Assembly (NCBI GenBank): GCA_038330365.1
Contig: JBBQNY010000061.1
Location: 1 to 15,875, forward strand
Direction: 5' to 3'
Source: JBBQNY01 sp038330365
GTDB taxonomy: Bacteria > Pseudomonadota > Gammaproteobacteria > Xanthomonadales > Ahniellaceae
Length of the DNA stretch: 15,875 nt
The notes beneath the pieces are model-generated. The model saw nothing but the letters and a program-made list of their open reading frames with translations, made no database searches and was not told the origin of the DNA. How positions within the stretch are numbered: position 1 is the first letter of the stretch; every line of letters starts with the position of its first letter. Below, piece by piece: positions 7,818 to 14,917 of the stretch. Made by a program: the position numbers and the translations under genes.

Positions 7818-10800
7818 ATGCTCGAACGCATCATCCGCGCGGCAATCGCGCACCGCTGGCTGGTCATGCTGCTGGTGCTCGGGTTGTCGGCGCTTGGCAT
7901 CTGGAACTACGGCCGACTGCCCATCGACGCGGTGCCGGACATCACCAACGTCCAGGTACAGATCAACACCGAAGCGCCTGGCTATTCGCCGCTGGAGGCC
8001 GAGCAGCGCGTAACCTTTCCGGTCGAGACCGCACTGGCGGGCCTCGCACGCCTGGAATACACGCGCTCGATTTCGCGCTACGGACTGTCGCAGGTTACGG
8101 TGGTGTTCGAAGACGGCACCGACATTTATTTCGCACGGCAGCAGGTTGCCGAACGGCTGCAACAGGCCGCCTCGCAGTTGCCGAGTGGCCTCGAACCCAC
8201 GCTCGGGCCGGTTGCCACCGGGCTGGGCGAGATTTTCATGTACACGGTCGAGGCCGAAGGCCAGGGCAGCAGCGCGGCAGACGCCGACTGGTCGCCCACT
8301 GCGCTGCGCACGTTGCAGGACTGGGTCGTCCGACCGCAGCTCAGGCACCTCAAGGGCGTCACCGAGGTCAACAGTGTCGGCGGATATGTTCGCCAGTTCC
8401 ACATCACTCCCGATCCGACCAGGCTGCTCGCCTACGGCCTGACCTTGCGCGATGTGCAGGTCGCCGTTGCGCGCAACAACGCGAGCGTCGGCGCCGGCTA
8501 CATCGAGCGCTCGGGCGAGCAGTACCTGATCCGCGTGCCGGGTCAGGTCGGCGACGCAAACGGGCTGCGTCAGATCGTGGTCGCCACGCGCGACGGATTG
8601 CCGCTCCGCATCAGCGATGTCGCGGAGGTGGGCGAGGGCAGCGAGCTTCGCACCGGCGCCGCGACCAAGGATGGCCATGAAGTCGTGCTGGGCACGGTGT
8701 TCATGCTCATTGGCGAGAACAGCCGCGCGGTCGCCCAGCGCGCCGCCGCAAAACTCAAGGAGATCGACGCGACGCTGCCCGATGGGGTCACCGCACGCGC
8801 CGTGTACGACCGCACCGCCCTTGTCGATCGCACCATCGCCACAGTGCGCAAGAACCTGCTGGAAGGTGCGCTGCTCGTGGTCGCGGTGCTGTTCCTGCTG
8901 CTCGGCAACCTGCGTGCGGCGCTCATCACCGCCGCGGTGATCCCGCTCACCATGCTGATGACGATTACCGGCATGGTCGAGAACCGGGTGTCGGCCAATC
9001 TCATGAGTCTCGGCGCACTCGACTTTGGCTTGATCGTCGACGGCGCGGTCATCATCGTCGAGAACTGCCTGCGCCGTTTCGGCGAGAGCCAGCACCGGCT
9101 TGGGCGCCTGCTCGACCGCGACGAACGCTTCGAGCTCGCTGCCAGTGCCAGCAGCGAGGTCATCAAACCGAGTCTGTTTGGCCTTTTCATCATTGCCGCC
9201 GTGTACCTGCCCATCTTCGCGCTCACGGGCATCGAGGGAAAAATGTTCCATCCGATGGCGTTCACCGTCGTGATCGCCCTGACTGCCGCCATGGCGTTGT
9301 CGCTGACCTTCGTGCCGGCCGCGGTCGCGCAGTTCGTGACCGGCAAAGTCGCGGAACAGGAAACCGGCGTGATGCGTGGATTGAAGCGCGTGTACGCGCC
9401 CATGCTGCAAGCCGCACTTGCCATGCGCATCGCCGTAGTCGCTGGCGCCGCGGTGCTGACCGTGCTGGCGGCGCTGCTCGCCACGCGCCTCGGCACCGAG
9501 TTCATTCCAAACCTCGATGAGGGCGACATCGCGTTGCATGCGCTGCGCATTCCCGGCACCAGCCTCACCCAGGCAGTGGGCATGCAGGAACAGCTGGAGG
9601 CACGGATCAAGGAGTTTCCGGAAGTCGATCTGGTGTTCGGCAAACTCGGCACGGCGGAAGTCGCCACCGACCCGATGCCGCCGTCGGTGGCCGACACTTT
9701 CATCATGCTGAAGGATCGTTCGGCCTGGCCAGATCCGCGCAAATCGAAAGACCAACTGATTGGCGAACTCGATGCCGCGGTCCGTGCCATCCCGGGCAAC
9801 AACTACGAGTTCACCCAGCCGGTGCAGATGCGCATGAACGAGCTCATCGCTGGCGTGCGCGCGGAAGTTGCGATCAAACTGTACGGCGACGACATGGAGC
9901 AGCTGGCCGAAGTCGGTCGACAGATCGAAACGGTCGCGAGCGGGATCGAAGGCGCCGCGGACGTGAAACTCGAACAGGTGACGGGTCTGCCGCTCATGAC
10001 GATCACGCCGGATCGGGCTGCGCTTTCGCGCTACGGGCTGTCGGTCGGAGACATGCAGGACACGGTCTCGATTGCGCTCGGCGGCGCGACTGCGGGCCAG
10101 GTGTTCGAGGGCGACCGCCGGTTCGACATCGTCGTGCGCTTGCCGGAGGCGCAGAGGCAGGATCCGGGCGCGCTCGCATCGTTGCCGATCCCGCTGCCTG
10201 CCGGCAACGCGGCCGATGTGGAGGGGATGCCGAAGTCGCCGATGCACGTTCCGCTCGGCGAGGTGGCGACCATCGAAGTGGCTCTGGGTCCCAACCAGAT
10301 CAGCCGCGAGAACGGCAAGCGCCGGGTGGTGATCACCGCCAACGTGCGGGGTCGCGACCTCGGCTCCTACGTCGAAGACCTGCGGCAGCGGGTTTCCCGG
10401 GAGATCGAGTTGCCCGAAGGCACCTGGGTGGAATACGGCGGCACCTTCGAGCAACTGATCTCGGCCGGTCGCCGTTTGACCGTGGTGGTCCCTGTAGTAC
10501 TGGTGATTATTTTCGGGCTGCTGTTCATGGCCTTCGGCTCGGGCAAGGATGCCGCGATCGTCTTCAGCGGCGTGCCGCTGGCGTTGACGGGCGGTGTATT
10601 GGCGTTGTGGTTGCGCGGGATACCGCTGTCCATTTCGGCGGGCGTCGGATTCATCGCGCTGTCCGGCGTTGCGGTCCTCAACGGTCTGGTGATGATCAGT
10701 TTCATTCGCAAGCTGCGCGCGGATGGCGATCCGCTGGAGGAAGCGGTGGTCGATGGCGCACTCACGCGGCTGCGTCCGGTGCTGATGACTGCGCTCGTCG

Positions 10801-10982
10801 CGAGCCTCGGTTTCCTGCCAATGGCCTTGAACGTCGGCACCGGCGCCGAAGTGCAGCGCCCGCTCGCGACGGTGGTGATCGGCGGAATCCTGTCATCGAC
10901 CCTGCTGACGCTGCTGGTGCTGCCGGCGCTGTATCGGCTCCTGCATCGCGACGATCGCCCGGGCGCCCGGCAGCCGTCATGA
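7818..10982 (+). CDS. czcA: CzcA-type HME-RND heavy-metal/proton antiporter
   Basis: This is the inner-membrane trimeric pump of the tripartite system (1054 residues, normal length), exporting divalent cations with proton influx. ATG 7818 is preferred over ATG 7803: it has AGGA eight bases upstream and gives the family start MLERIIRAAIAHRW. The layout is TM1, a large periplasmic loop (YTRSISRYGLSQVTVVFEDGTD, NNASVGAGYIERSGEQYLIR), TM2-6, TM7 with a second loop (TEFIPNLDEGDIALHALRIPG) and TM8-12. TM4 reads LDFGLIVDGAVIIVEN with Asp402, Asp408 and Glu415, the same positions and residues essential in C. metallidurans CzcA. CusA-type Cu/Ag pumps have a different TM4 (MVDAAIVMIEN). Zn/Co/Cd or Co/Ni export is therefore expected rather than copper; the precise metal is not determined. 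No damage is visible. Confidence 0.95.
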   Translation: MLERIIRAAIAHRWLVMLLVLGLSALGIWNYGRLPIDAVPDITNVQVQINTEAPGYSPLEAEQRVTFPVETALAGLARLEYTRSISRYGLSQVTVVFEDGTDIYFARQQVAERLQQAASQLPSGLEPTLGPVATGLGEIFMYTVEAEGQGSSAADADWSPTALRTLQDWVVRPQLRHLKGVTEVNSVGGYVRQFHITPDPTRLLAYGLTLRDVQVAVARNNASVGAGYIERSGEQYLIRVPGQVGDANGLRQIVVATRDGLPLRISDVAEVGEGSELRTGAATKDGHEVVLGTVFMLIGENSRAVAQRAAAKLKEIDATLPDGVTARAVYDRTALVDRTIATVRKNLLEGALLVVAVLFLLLGNLRAALITAAVIPLTMLMTITGMVENRVSANLMSLGALDFGLIVDGAVIIVENCLRRFGESQHRLGRLLDRDERFELAASASSEVIKPSLFGLFIIAAVYLPIFALTGIEGKMFHPMAFTVVIALTAAMALSLTFVPAAVAQFVTGKVAEQETGVMRGLKRVYAPMLQAALAMRIAVVAGAAVLTVLAALLATRLGTEFIPNLDEGDIALHALRIPGTSLTQAVGMQEQLEARIKEFPEVDLVFGKLGTAEVATDPMPPSVADTFIMLKDRSAWPDPRKSKDQLIGELDAAVRAIPGNNYEFTQPVQMRMNELIAGVRAEVAIKLYGDDMEQLAEVGRQIETVASGIEGAADVKLEQVTGLPLMTITPDRAALSRYGLSVGDMQDTVSIALGGATAGQVFEGDRRFDIVVRLPEAQRQDPGALASLPIPLPAGNAADVEGMPKSPMHVPLGEVATIEVALGPNQISRENGKRRVVITANVRGRDLGSYVEDLRQRVSREIELPEGTWVEYGGTFEQLISAGRRLTVVVPVVLVIIFGLLFMAFGSGKDAAIVFSGVPLALTGGVLALWLRGIPLSISAGVGFIALSGVAVLNGLVMISFIRKLRADGDPLEEAVVDGALTRLRPVLMTALVASLGFLPMALNVGTGAEVQRPLATVVIGGILSSTLLTLLVLPALYRLLHRDDRPGARQPS

Positions 10983-11108
10983 GACCCGCGTCGCGCTCAC
11001 GTTGCCGCGACTCGATGGTCGTGCTCAAACGTGCGCGATCCGCGCTGAGGCGCCCACGAAACTCGGCCCGCGCTGTGGCAGCGTGCGCATCGCCATGGAG
11101 TCGCTCCG

Positions 11109-12443
11109 ATGATTGACGTCCTGGCCAATCGCACCTATCGCCACCTGTTCTTTGCGCAGTTGGTGGCCCTGGTCGGCACCGGTCTCGCCACCGTTGCTTT
11201 GGGCCTGCTTGCCTATGACCTGGCCGGCAAGAACGCCGGCGCGGTGCTGGGAACGGCGCTTGCGATCAAGATGGCGGCCTATGTGCTGATCGCGCCGATT
11301 GCAGGTGCGTACGCCAATCGTGTGCCGCGACGCGCATTGCTGGTGGCGCTCGACGTCGCTCGCTTGAGCGTTGTGCTGCTGCTGCCGTGGGTCGACCAGA
11401 TCTGGCAGATCTATGTATTGATCTTCGTCTTGCAGAGCTGCTCGGCAGCGTTCACGCCGACATTCCAGGCCACCATCCCGGAAGTGCTGCCGGAGGAAGC
11501 CGATTACACCAAGGCGCTTTCGCTCTCGCGCCTCGCGTATGACCTCGAGAACCTCTTGAGTCCGGCGCTCGCGGCCGCGCTGCTGGCGTTTGTGACCTAC
11601 CAGGGTTTGTTCGTCGGCACCGCGGTGGGATTTCTGGGATCCGCGCTGCTGGTTGTGTCGGTGGCGCTGCCCTACGCGAAAGCAAGCGCGCCTGCCACCA
11701 GCATCCGTCGCAAGCTCACCAGCGGACTGCGCATCTACCTCGCCACGCCCCGGCTGCGTGGACTGCTGGCGTTGACGCTTGCTGCGGCGGCGGGCAGCGC
11801 CATGGTCATCGTCAATACCGTGGTAATCGTGCGCGACGCGTTGGCAAGACCCAACAGCGCCGTTGCGATCGCGCTGGCCTGCTTCGGTGCGGGCTCGATG
11901 ATGATGGCGTTCGTGCTGCCACGGCTGCTCAAACGCGCTGCCGACCGCAGTGTCATGCTCGTCGCGGGCGCCGCCTTGACGCTGGCATTGATCGCCCTTG
12001 CCATCGTCTGGCCCGCGCTTTCGGTCGCGAGTCGTTGGCCGGCGCTGCTGGTCGACTGGTTTGTACTCGGCGTGGCGTACTCCGCGCTGGTGACGCCGGG
12101 TGGCTTGCTGCTGCGCCGCTCCTCGAGCGAAGCCGATCGCCCGGCGCTGTTCGCTGCGCAGTTTTCCCTGTCGCATGCGTGCTGGCTGCTGGCTTATCCA
12201 GTCGTGGGCTGGCTTGGGGCCAAGGCGGGTATTCCGGTCGCATTGTGGGCGATGGCGGCACTTGCAGCAGCCGGTTCGGTGCTCGCCTGGCGTTTGTGGC
12301 CGCGCGACGATGCCGAAGAGTTGCCTCATGTACACGGCGACTTGCCCGCAGATCATCCGCATCTGGTCGAAAACTCGAGGGCCGGAGATCACGTGCATGC
12401 CTTCGTGATCGACGACCTGCACACCCGCTGGCCTGCGCGCTGA
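11109..12443 (+). CDS. MFS transporter with His-rich C-terminal tail, probable metal exporter
   Basis: The 444-residue inner-membrane protein has about 10-12 hydrophobic helices with MFS features: a short Arg-rich turn after TM2 (AYANRVPRRALLVAL), a long central loop (ASAPATSIRRKL) and a C-terminal half starting near residue 210. After the last helix (about 390) the tail, roughly residues 400-444, is hydrophilic and His-rich (ELPHVHGDLPADHPHL, DHVHAFVIDDLHTRW). Tails like this occur in NreB/NrsD-type Ni exporters and in MFS genes next to czc operons. ATG 11109 has GGAG (11097-11100) eight bases upstream. The gene follows czcA by 126 bp and ends just before a terminator, so it is the last gene of the metal operon. 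Substrate (Ni, Co, Zn) is inferred only. Confidence 0.87.
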   Translation: MIDVLANRTYRHLFFAQLVALVGTGLATVALGLLAYDLAGKNAGAVLGTALAIKMAAYVLIAPIAGAYANRVPRRALLVALDVARLSVVLLLPWVDQIWQIYVLIFVLQSCSAAFTPTFQATIPEVLPEEADYTKALSLSRLAYDLENLLSPALAAALLAFVTYQGLFVGTAVGFLGSALLVVSVALPYAKASAPATSIRRKLTSGLRIYLATPRLRGLLALTLAAAAGSAMVIVNTVVIVRDALARPNSAVAIALACFGAGSMMMAFVLPRLLKRAADRSVMLVAGAALTLALIALAIVWPALSVASRWPALLVDWFVLGVAYSALVTPGGLLLRRSSSEADRPALFAAQFSLSHACWLLAYPVVGWLGAKAGIPVALWAMAALAAAGSVLAWRLWPRDDAEELPHVHGDLPADHPHLVENSRAGDHVHAFVIDDLHTRWPAR

Positions 12444-12447
12444 CCCT

Positions 12448-12466
12448 GGTCGCCAGCGGCCTTTTT
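12448..12466 (+). terminator. Rho-independent terminator of the czc-MFS operon
   Basis: A short GC-rich stem, GGTCG (12448-12452) pairing with CGGCC (12457-12461) through one G-T wobble, has a CCAG loop and is followed directly by TTTTT (12462-12466). It starts 5 bases after the MFS stop codon, as expected for the end of the metal operon. Confidence 0.68.
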
Positions 12467-12474
12467 CAAACGCA

Positions 12475-12506
12475 ACCGCGTTGCCGACGAAATCGGGCAA
12501 CGCGGT
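12475..12506. repeat. 11-bp perfect inverted repeat at the convergent junction
   Basis: ACCGCGTTGCC (12475-12485) and GGCAACGCGGT (12496-12506) are exact reverse complements around a 10-base loop. It lies where the metal operon meets the truncated binding-protein gene on the opposite strand. There is no clean T-run on either side (TTGCGTTT on the minus strand), so terminator function is doubtful. It may mark the truncation joint. Confidence 0.7.
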
Positions 12507-12734
12507 CAGCAAGCCGGTCATCATCGATTCCGAGCTGCTGAAGATCACGCCCGCATCCCTGCTCGCTTTCTCCTTCCATCCCGGAGTGCGACCGGCAGTG
12601 ACTTCGACCTTGATCATGTGGACTTTGGAAAATGCTTCGGCGGCTTCCTTCATCGCTGGCGCGGGGCCGCCGGGCCCATGGACATGCAGCGTCCCGGCTA
12701 TCGCAGAAGAGGCAGACAGCAGCATCATCAACAT
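12480..12734 (-). pseudogene. Truncated AcfC-like periplasmic substrate-binding protein
   Basis: On the minus strand, from ATG 12734, about 80-85 codons encode a signal-peptide-like start (MLMMLLSASSAIAG) and then TLHVHGPGGPAPAMKEAAEAF, KVEVTAGRTP and DAGVIFSSSESMMTGLL. This is the N-terminal lobe of AcfC/ModA-like binding proteins, normally about 250 residues. Homology fades near 12490, at the inverted repeat and the MFS terminator. The frame stays open beyond this only as antisense of the MFS gene. Thus roughly two thirds of the gene is missing and the boundary is approximate. The 5' end may also be eroded. In-frame codons upstream of ATG 12734 (SLAARCEL) look like the charged start of a signal peptide but contain no start codon, and there is no close ribosome site. 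It lies downstream of the phosphatase-DsrE gene. Confidence 0.68.
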
Positions 12735-12740
12735 CAGTTC

Positions 12741-12775
12741 GCAGCGCGCTGCGAGAGATCCTCTCGCTTCGTTTT
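12741..12775. repeat. Adjacent palindrome and hairpin with T-rich flank
   Basis: GCAGCGCGCTGC (12741-12752) is a perfect 12 bp palindrome. Sharing its last bases, GCGAGAG (12751-12757), ATC, CTCTCGC (12761-12767) forms a 7 bp perfect hairpin followed on the + strand by TTCGTTTT. It resembles an intrinsic terminator for + strand transcripts, but no + strand gene remains directly upstream. On the minus strand it sits between the phosphatase-DsrE gene and the acfC-like remnant, where it could be a processing or operator site. Confidence 0.5.
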
Positions 12776-12830
12776 GCAGGCTGACAGCGGGTTTCGGATT
12801 CGTTCGTGGCGAGCGTTCAAAGGGTCCGCG

Positions 12831-13847
12831 TCATGGAATCAACCCGAAGCCCGCCGACTGCAGGTCGACCAGCCGGGTCATCGCCGATAACGAAACCCGG
12901 ACGTCGTCGCGCACACCCGCAATTGCATGGCCCTGATGGCTGAGCGCCTGGCCGCAGACGAAGATCTCGACCCCGGCGCGATGCAGCTGAGCGATCAACG
13001 CGGCATCCGGATTGGGTCTGTCGAACTGCCGGCGATAGCTGCCATCGCTGAGCACCAGCGGGGTGGCCTTGCCATGCACGACGATCGCGACCTTGAGGTG
13101 GGTCGGCGAAACCTTCGCCAGCGCGTACAGGTTCACCGCACGCGCCGCCGCATCGAGATGGCGGTTGGTTCCGGTCGCGGTGGTTTCGGCGGTGGTGGCA
13201 TCGATCAGCAATCGATGTACGACATTCGTCGCCGGCATGTCCACGCCGATGGGCAGCGCATACACACCGCCGGCTCCCTTGATGCGGGGGAACTGCAGCG
13301 TGCCAACCGGCTTGGGAACAGACGCCCTGGTGGCAGTCGGCGATGCCGACAATCGCTCGCGCACCGCGGGCTCGAGAGCCTTCAATCCCCAGCGACGTCC
13401 TTCTTCCAGCGCCGCGTCGACCGAATGGCCATGGATCCAGGCGGCGCGCAACGCCGCCATCGCGCCGACACGGTTGCTGCTGCTGCAGTGGACAAGGGTG
13501 GGTGCGCCGCCCACCGCTGCAATCAGGCGATCGAAGCGGGCGACGTTCTCCGGGGTCAGATCCCCGGCGCCGTGGATCGGCAGGTTTTCGTATCGCATGC
13601 CGGTGCTGCGCACGGCGGCGCCCACGTCGAAATCCGGGGTCTCGCCCGCAACCGTCAGGTCGATCACATGGCGGACCCCGGCTCTGGCGAGGACCGGGAT
13701 GTGCCTGGCCTGCAGTCGACCGGCGGTGGCGAGATTGGGCGCGGGATTGGCGAGATTGGGCAGCGTCGCCAGCGCCCTGGCATCCAGGACGTCGGCTGCC
13801 CACGCGGGCGCTGCGAGCAGCAGCAGCGACAACAACATGCGAATCAT
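12831..13847 (-). CDS. Exported fusion: DUF442-type protein-tyrosine-phosphatase-like domain plus DsrE-like domain
   Basis: ATG 13847 is preceded by GGAGA six to seven bases upstream and opens with a clean Sec signal peptide (MIRMLLSLLLLAAPAWAADV), so the 338-residue protein should be periplasmic. Residues about 35-165 match the DUF442 (Blh/beta-lactamase-hydrolase-like) phosphatase fold: HIPVLARAGVRHVIDL, ENLPI, then LVHCSSSNRVGAM with Cys121 and Arg126 in the CX4R loop of this family. Residues about 205-338 match a DsrE/DsrF-like domain. They include LKVAIVVHGKATPLVL, the RPNPDAALIAQLHRAGVEIFVCGQAL block with conserved Cys298, and LSAMTRLVDLQSAGFGLIP. Both catalytic-type cysteines are present. 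It lies 55 bp after the OsmC gene on the same strand. A role in periplasmic sulfur or thiol chemistry is plausible, but no substrate is known to me. The two domains are normally separate proteins. Confidence 0.85.
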   Translation of the reverse strand: MIRMLLSLLLLAAPAWAADVLDARALATLPNLANPAPNLATAGRLQARHIPVLARAGVRHVIDLTVAGETPDFDVGAAVRSTGMRYENLPIHGAGDLTPENVARFDRLIAAVGGAPTLVHCSSSNRVGAMAALRAAWIHGHSVDAALEEGRRWGLKALEPAVRERLSASPTATRASVPKPVGTLQFPRIKGAGGVYALPIGVDMPATNVVHRLLIDATTAETTATGTNRHLDAAARAVNLYALAKVSPTHLKVAIVVHGKATPLVLSDGSYRRQFDRPNPDAALIAQLHRAGVEIFVCGQALSHQGHAIAGVRDDVRVSLSAMTRLVDLQSAGFGLIP

Positions 13848-13902
13848 GGCAAGTCTCCGGGGAGGATGTCCGGTGTACGGACAAATGACATGTCGTGACT
13901 TT

Positions 13903-14382
13903 TCACGAACCGGCCTCGAAACTCTTGTCGCCAAGAACGATGTGGCCGTGCGCGTCCTTGACGGTGACCTGCACGTCGATGCCCTGACGCACGCTCTGGG
14001 TGACGATGCAGAATTGCTCGAACTGTGCCAGCACGCGGTCGAGGTGCTGGTAGTGCTCATTGCCCTCGGGCAACTGCAGCTCGACGAACGCCTGCGGAAT
14101 GCGCCAGCGGCCTTCGGCATTGCGCATCGGACTGGCGCTGATTTCGGCGCGCAGCTTGCCGGGCTGGTTGTGTTGCTTGCGGAGTGCGAACAGCAGGCTT
14201 GCCACCAGGCAATTGGCGAGGCTGGCCAGCAGCAAGCGCGACGGACTCGGGCCGCGGCCCTGACCCAGCGGCGGCGATTCGTCGCTCAGCAGCGGCTGCA
14301 GTGCGGTGTCGTCGAACGTGATGCGGAAGGCGTAGTCGCTCTCCTGCTCCAGGATCACGCGGATCGGTGGTTCTGCGGTCAT
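13903..14382 (-). CDS. OsmC/Ohr-family peroxidase-like protein
   Basis: OsmC-family proteins are small cytosolic dimers that reduce organic or hydrogen peroxides with two cysteines. With ATG 14382 the product is 159 residues. It has GPSPSRLLLASLANCLVASL with Cys58 and the helix FEQFCIVTQSVRQGIDVQVTV with Cys125, almost the same spacing and numbering as OsmC Cys59/Cys125. A Q-residue-rich sheet segment lies between them. ATG 14382 is favoured because GGAG is nine bases upstream; ATG 14397 would add five residues (MENRP) with no good site. It precedes the phosphatase-DsrE gene by 55 bp and follows the decayed stretch after the RND permease, so the three are probably one transcript. The second-cysteine context (CIVTQS) groups it with the general OsmC/YhfA-like proteins rather than with typical Ohr (VCPYS). 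The peroxide substrate is unknown. Confidence 0.9.
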   Translation of the reverse strand: MTAEPPIRVILEQESDYAFRITFDDTALQPLLSDESPPLGQGRGPSPSRLLLASLANCLVASLLFALRKQHNQPGKLRAEISASPMRNAEGRWRIPQAFVELQLPEGNEHYQHLDRVLAQFEQFCIVTQSVRQGIDVQVTVKDAHGHIVLGDKSFEAGS

Positions 14383-14917
14383 TGGACGGTTCTCCATGAT
14401 GAGAAGATCAGATGTGGTCCTGGCAGATCGAAGTGCAGAAAGACGGCTTTGGTCGGTGTCAGATGCATGAGGGTATTCAAGCCAGGTCGGACCCGACCAG
14501 CTGGCCTGCCGACACGGTCCCCGCTCACCTTCAGGCAAGGGTTGCCACTGCTCTTCGCTGAGGGGACGCCCGCGATGAGCGCGACCTCCTGAAAGCCTGC
14601 CCGGTGGTTGACGCCGTGCGCGTGAACGGCTTCTTCCGCGTGCGCACATCGTCGCTCCAGGAGAAACAGACCAGGCGGCAAAATCTGTCCCGTGGACTGG
14701 ATGTGCCGGTGACCGTGCGCCGCCAGGGTTTCGAGGGAAAACGTCCACCTGGCCGGGCAAAGACAGGAAATTGGGAGGAGCTTGCACTTTGCTTGAATGC
14801 CCTCGTGCCGCAAGGCGGAGGGCTCCTGCAACCAGACGCCTGCGGCGCCTTCGAGATCCACGGTTGGCGTTACGGGCGGGTAACCCTGACCCACTTCGAG
14901 CAGCCGTCCCTCCAAAG
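14383..14917 (-). other. 535-bp stretch without an intact recognisable gene; open frame of 180 codons, possible decayed transposase
   Basis: No intact known gene is recognised here. One minus-strand frame runs ATG 14921 to TGA 14379 (180 codons). It overlaps the RND stop by ATGA at one end and the OsmC start by ATGA at the other, which would suit a coupled gene. Against this, its third codon positions are less GC-biased than its neighbours, no ribosome site is clear, and the translation (MTLEGRLLEVGQGYPPV..., rich in His, Pro and Gly) resembles no family I know. Within it, another minus frame reads RGRPLSEEQWQ (14545-14571), like the N-terminus of IS5-type transposases. It continues after a one-base frame change as KVSGDRVGRPAGRV. 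This could be a decayed insertion sequence. No terminal repeats were found. Confidence 0.35.
14482..14504. repeat. Interrupted palindrome in the gene-poor stretch
   Basis: GGTCGG (14485-14490), AC, CCGACC (14493-14498) is an exact inverted repeat. Outer arms CCA(G) and CTGG extend it with a two-base interruption. It lies 100 bp upstream of the OsmC start on the minus strand and could be an operator or hairpin. There is no T-run on either side. Confidence 0.55.

Noticed and set aside
7338..10454. Very long open frame (over 1000 codons) on the minus strand
   Set aside because: It is antisense to czcB/czcA, His/Arg/Asp-rich and without family motifs; long antisense frames are expected from the codon bias of GC-rich genes.
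7818..10982. CusA-type copper/silver RND pump, suggested by the nearby copper ATPase
   Set aside because: TM4 reads DFGLIVDGAVIIVEN with D402/D408/E415, the divalent-cation signature, not the CusA MVDAAIVMIEN type.
10979..11116. Small + strand frame starting with ATG overlapping the czcA stop
   Set aside because: The product is Arg/Ser-rich, has no ribosome site or motif, and runs past the well-supported MFS start at 11109.
11025..12470. Minus-strand continuation of the AcfC-like frame across the MFS gene
   Set aside because: Only the first ~80 codons show homology; the rest is a mirror of the MFS gene with no recognisable domain.
12927..14592. Long + strand frames opposite the phosphatase-DsrE and OsmC genes
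   Set aside because: They are antisense shadows of genes with clear signal peptide, motifs and ribosome sites on the minus strand.
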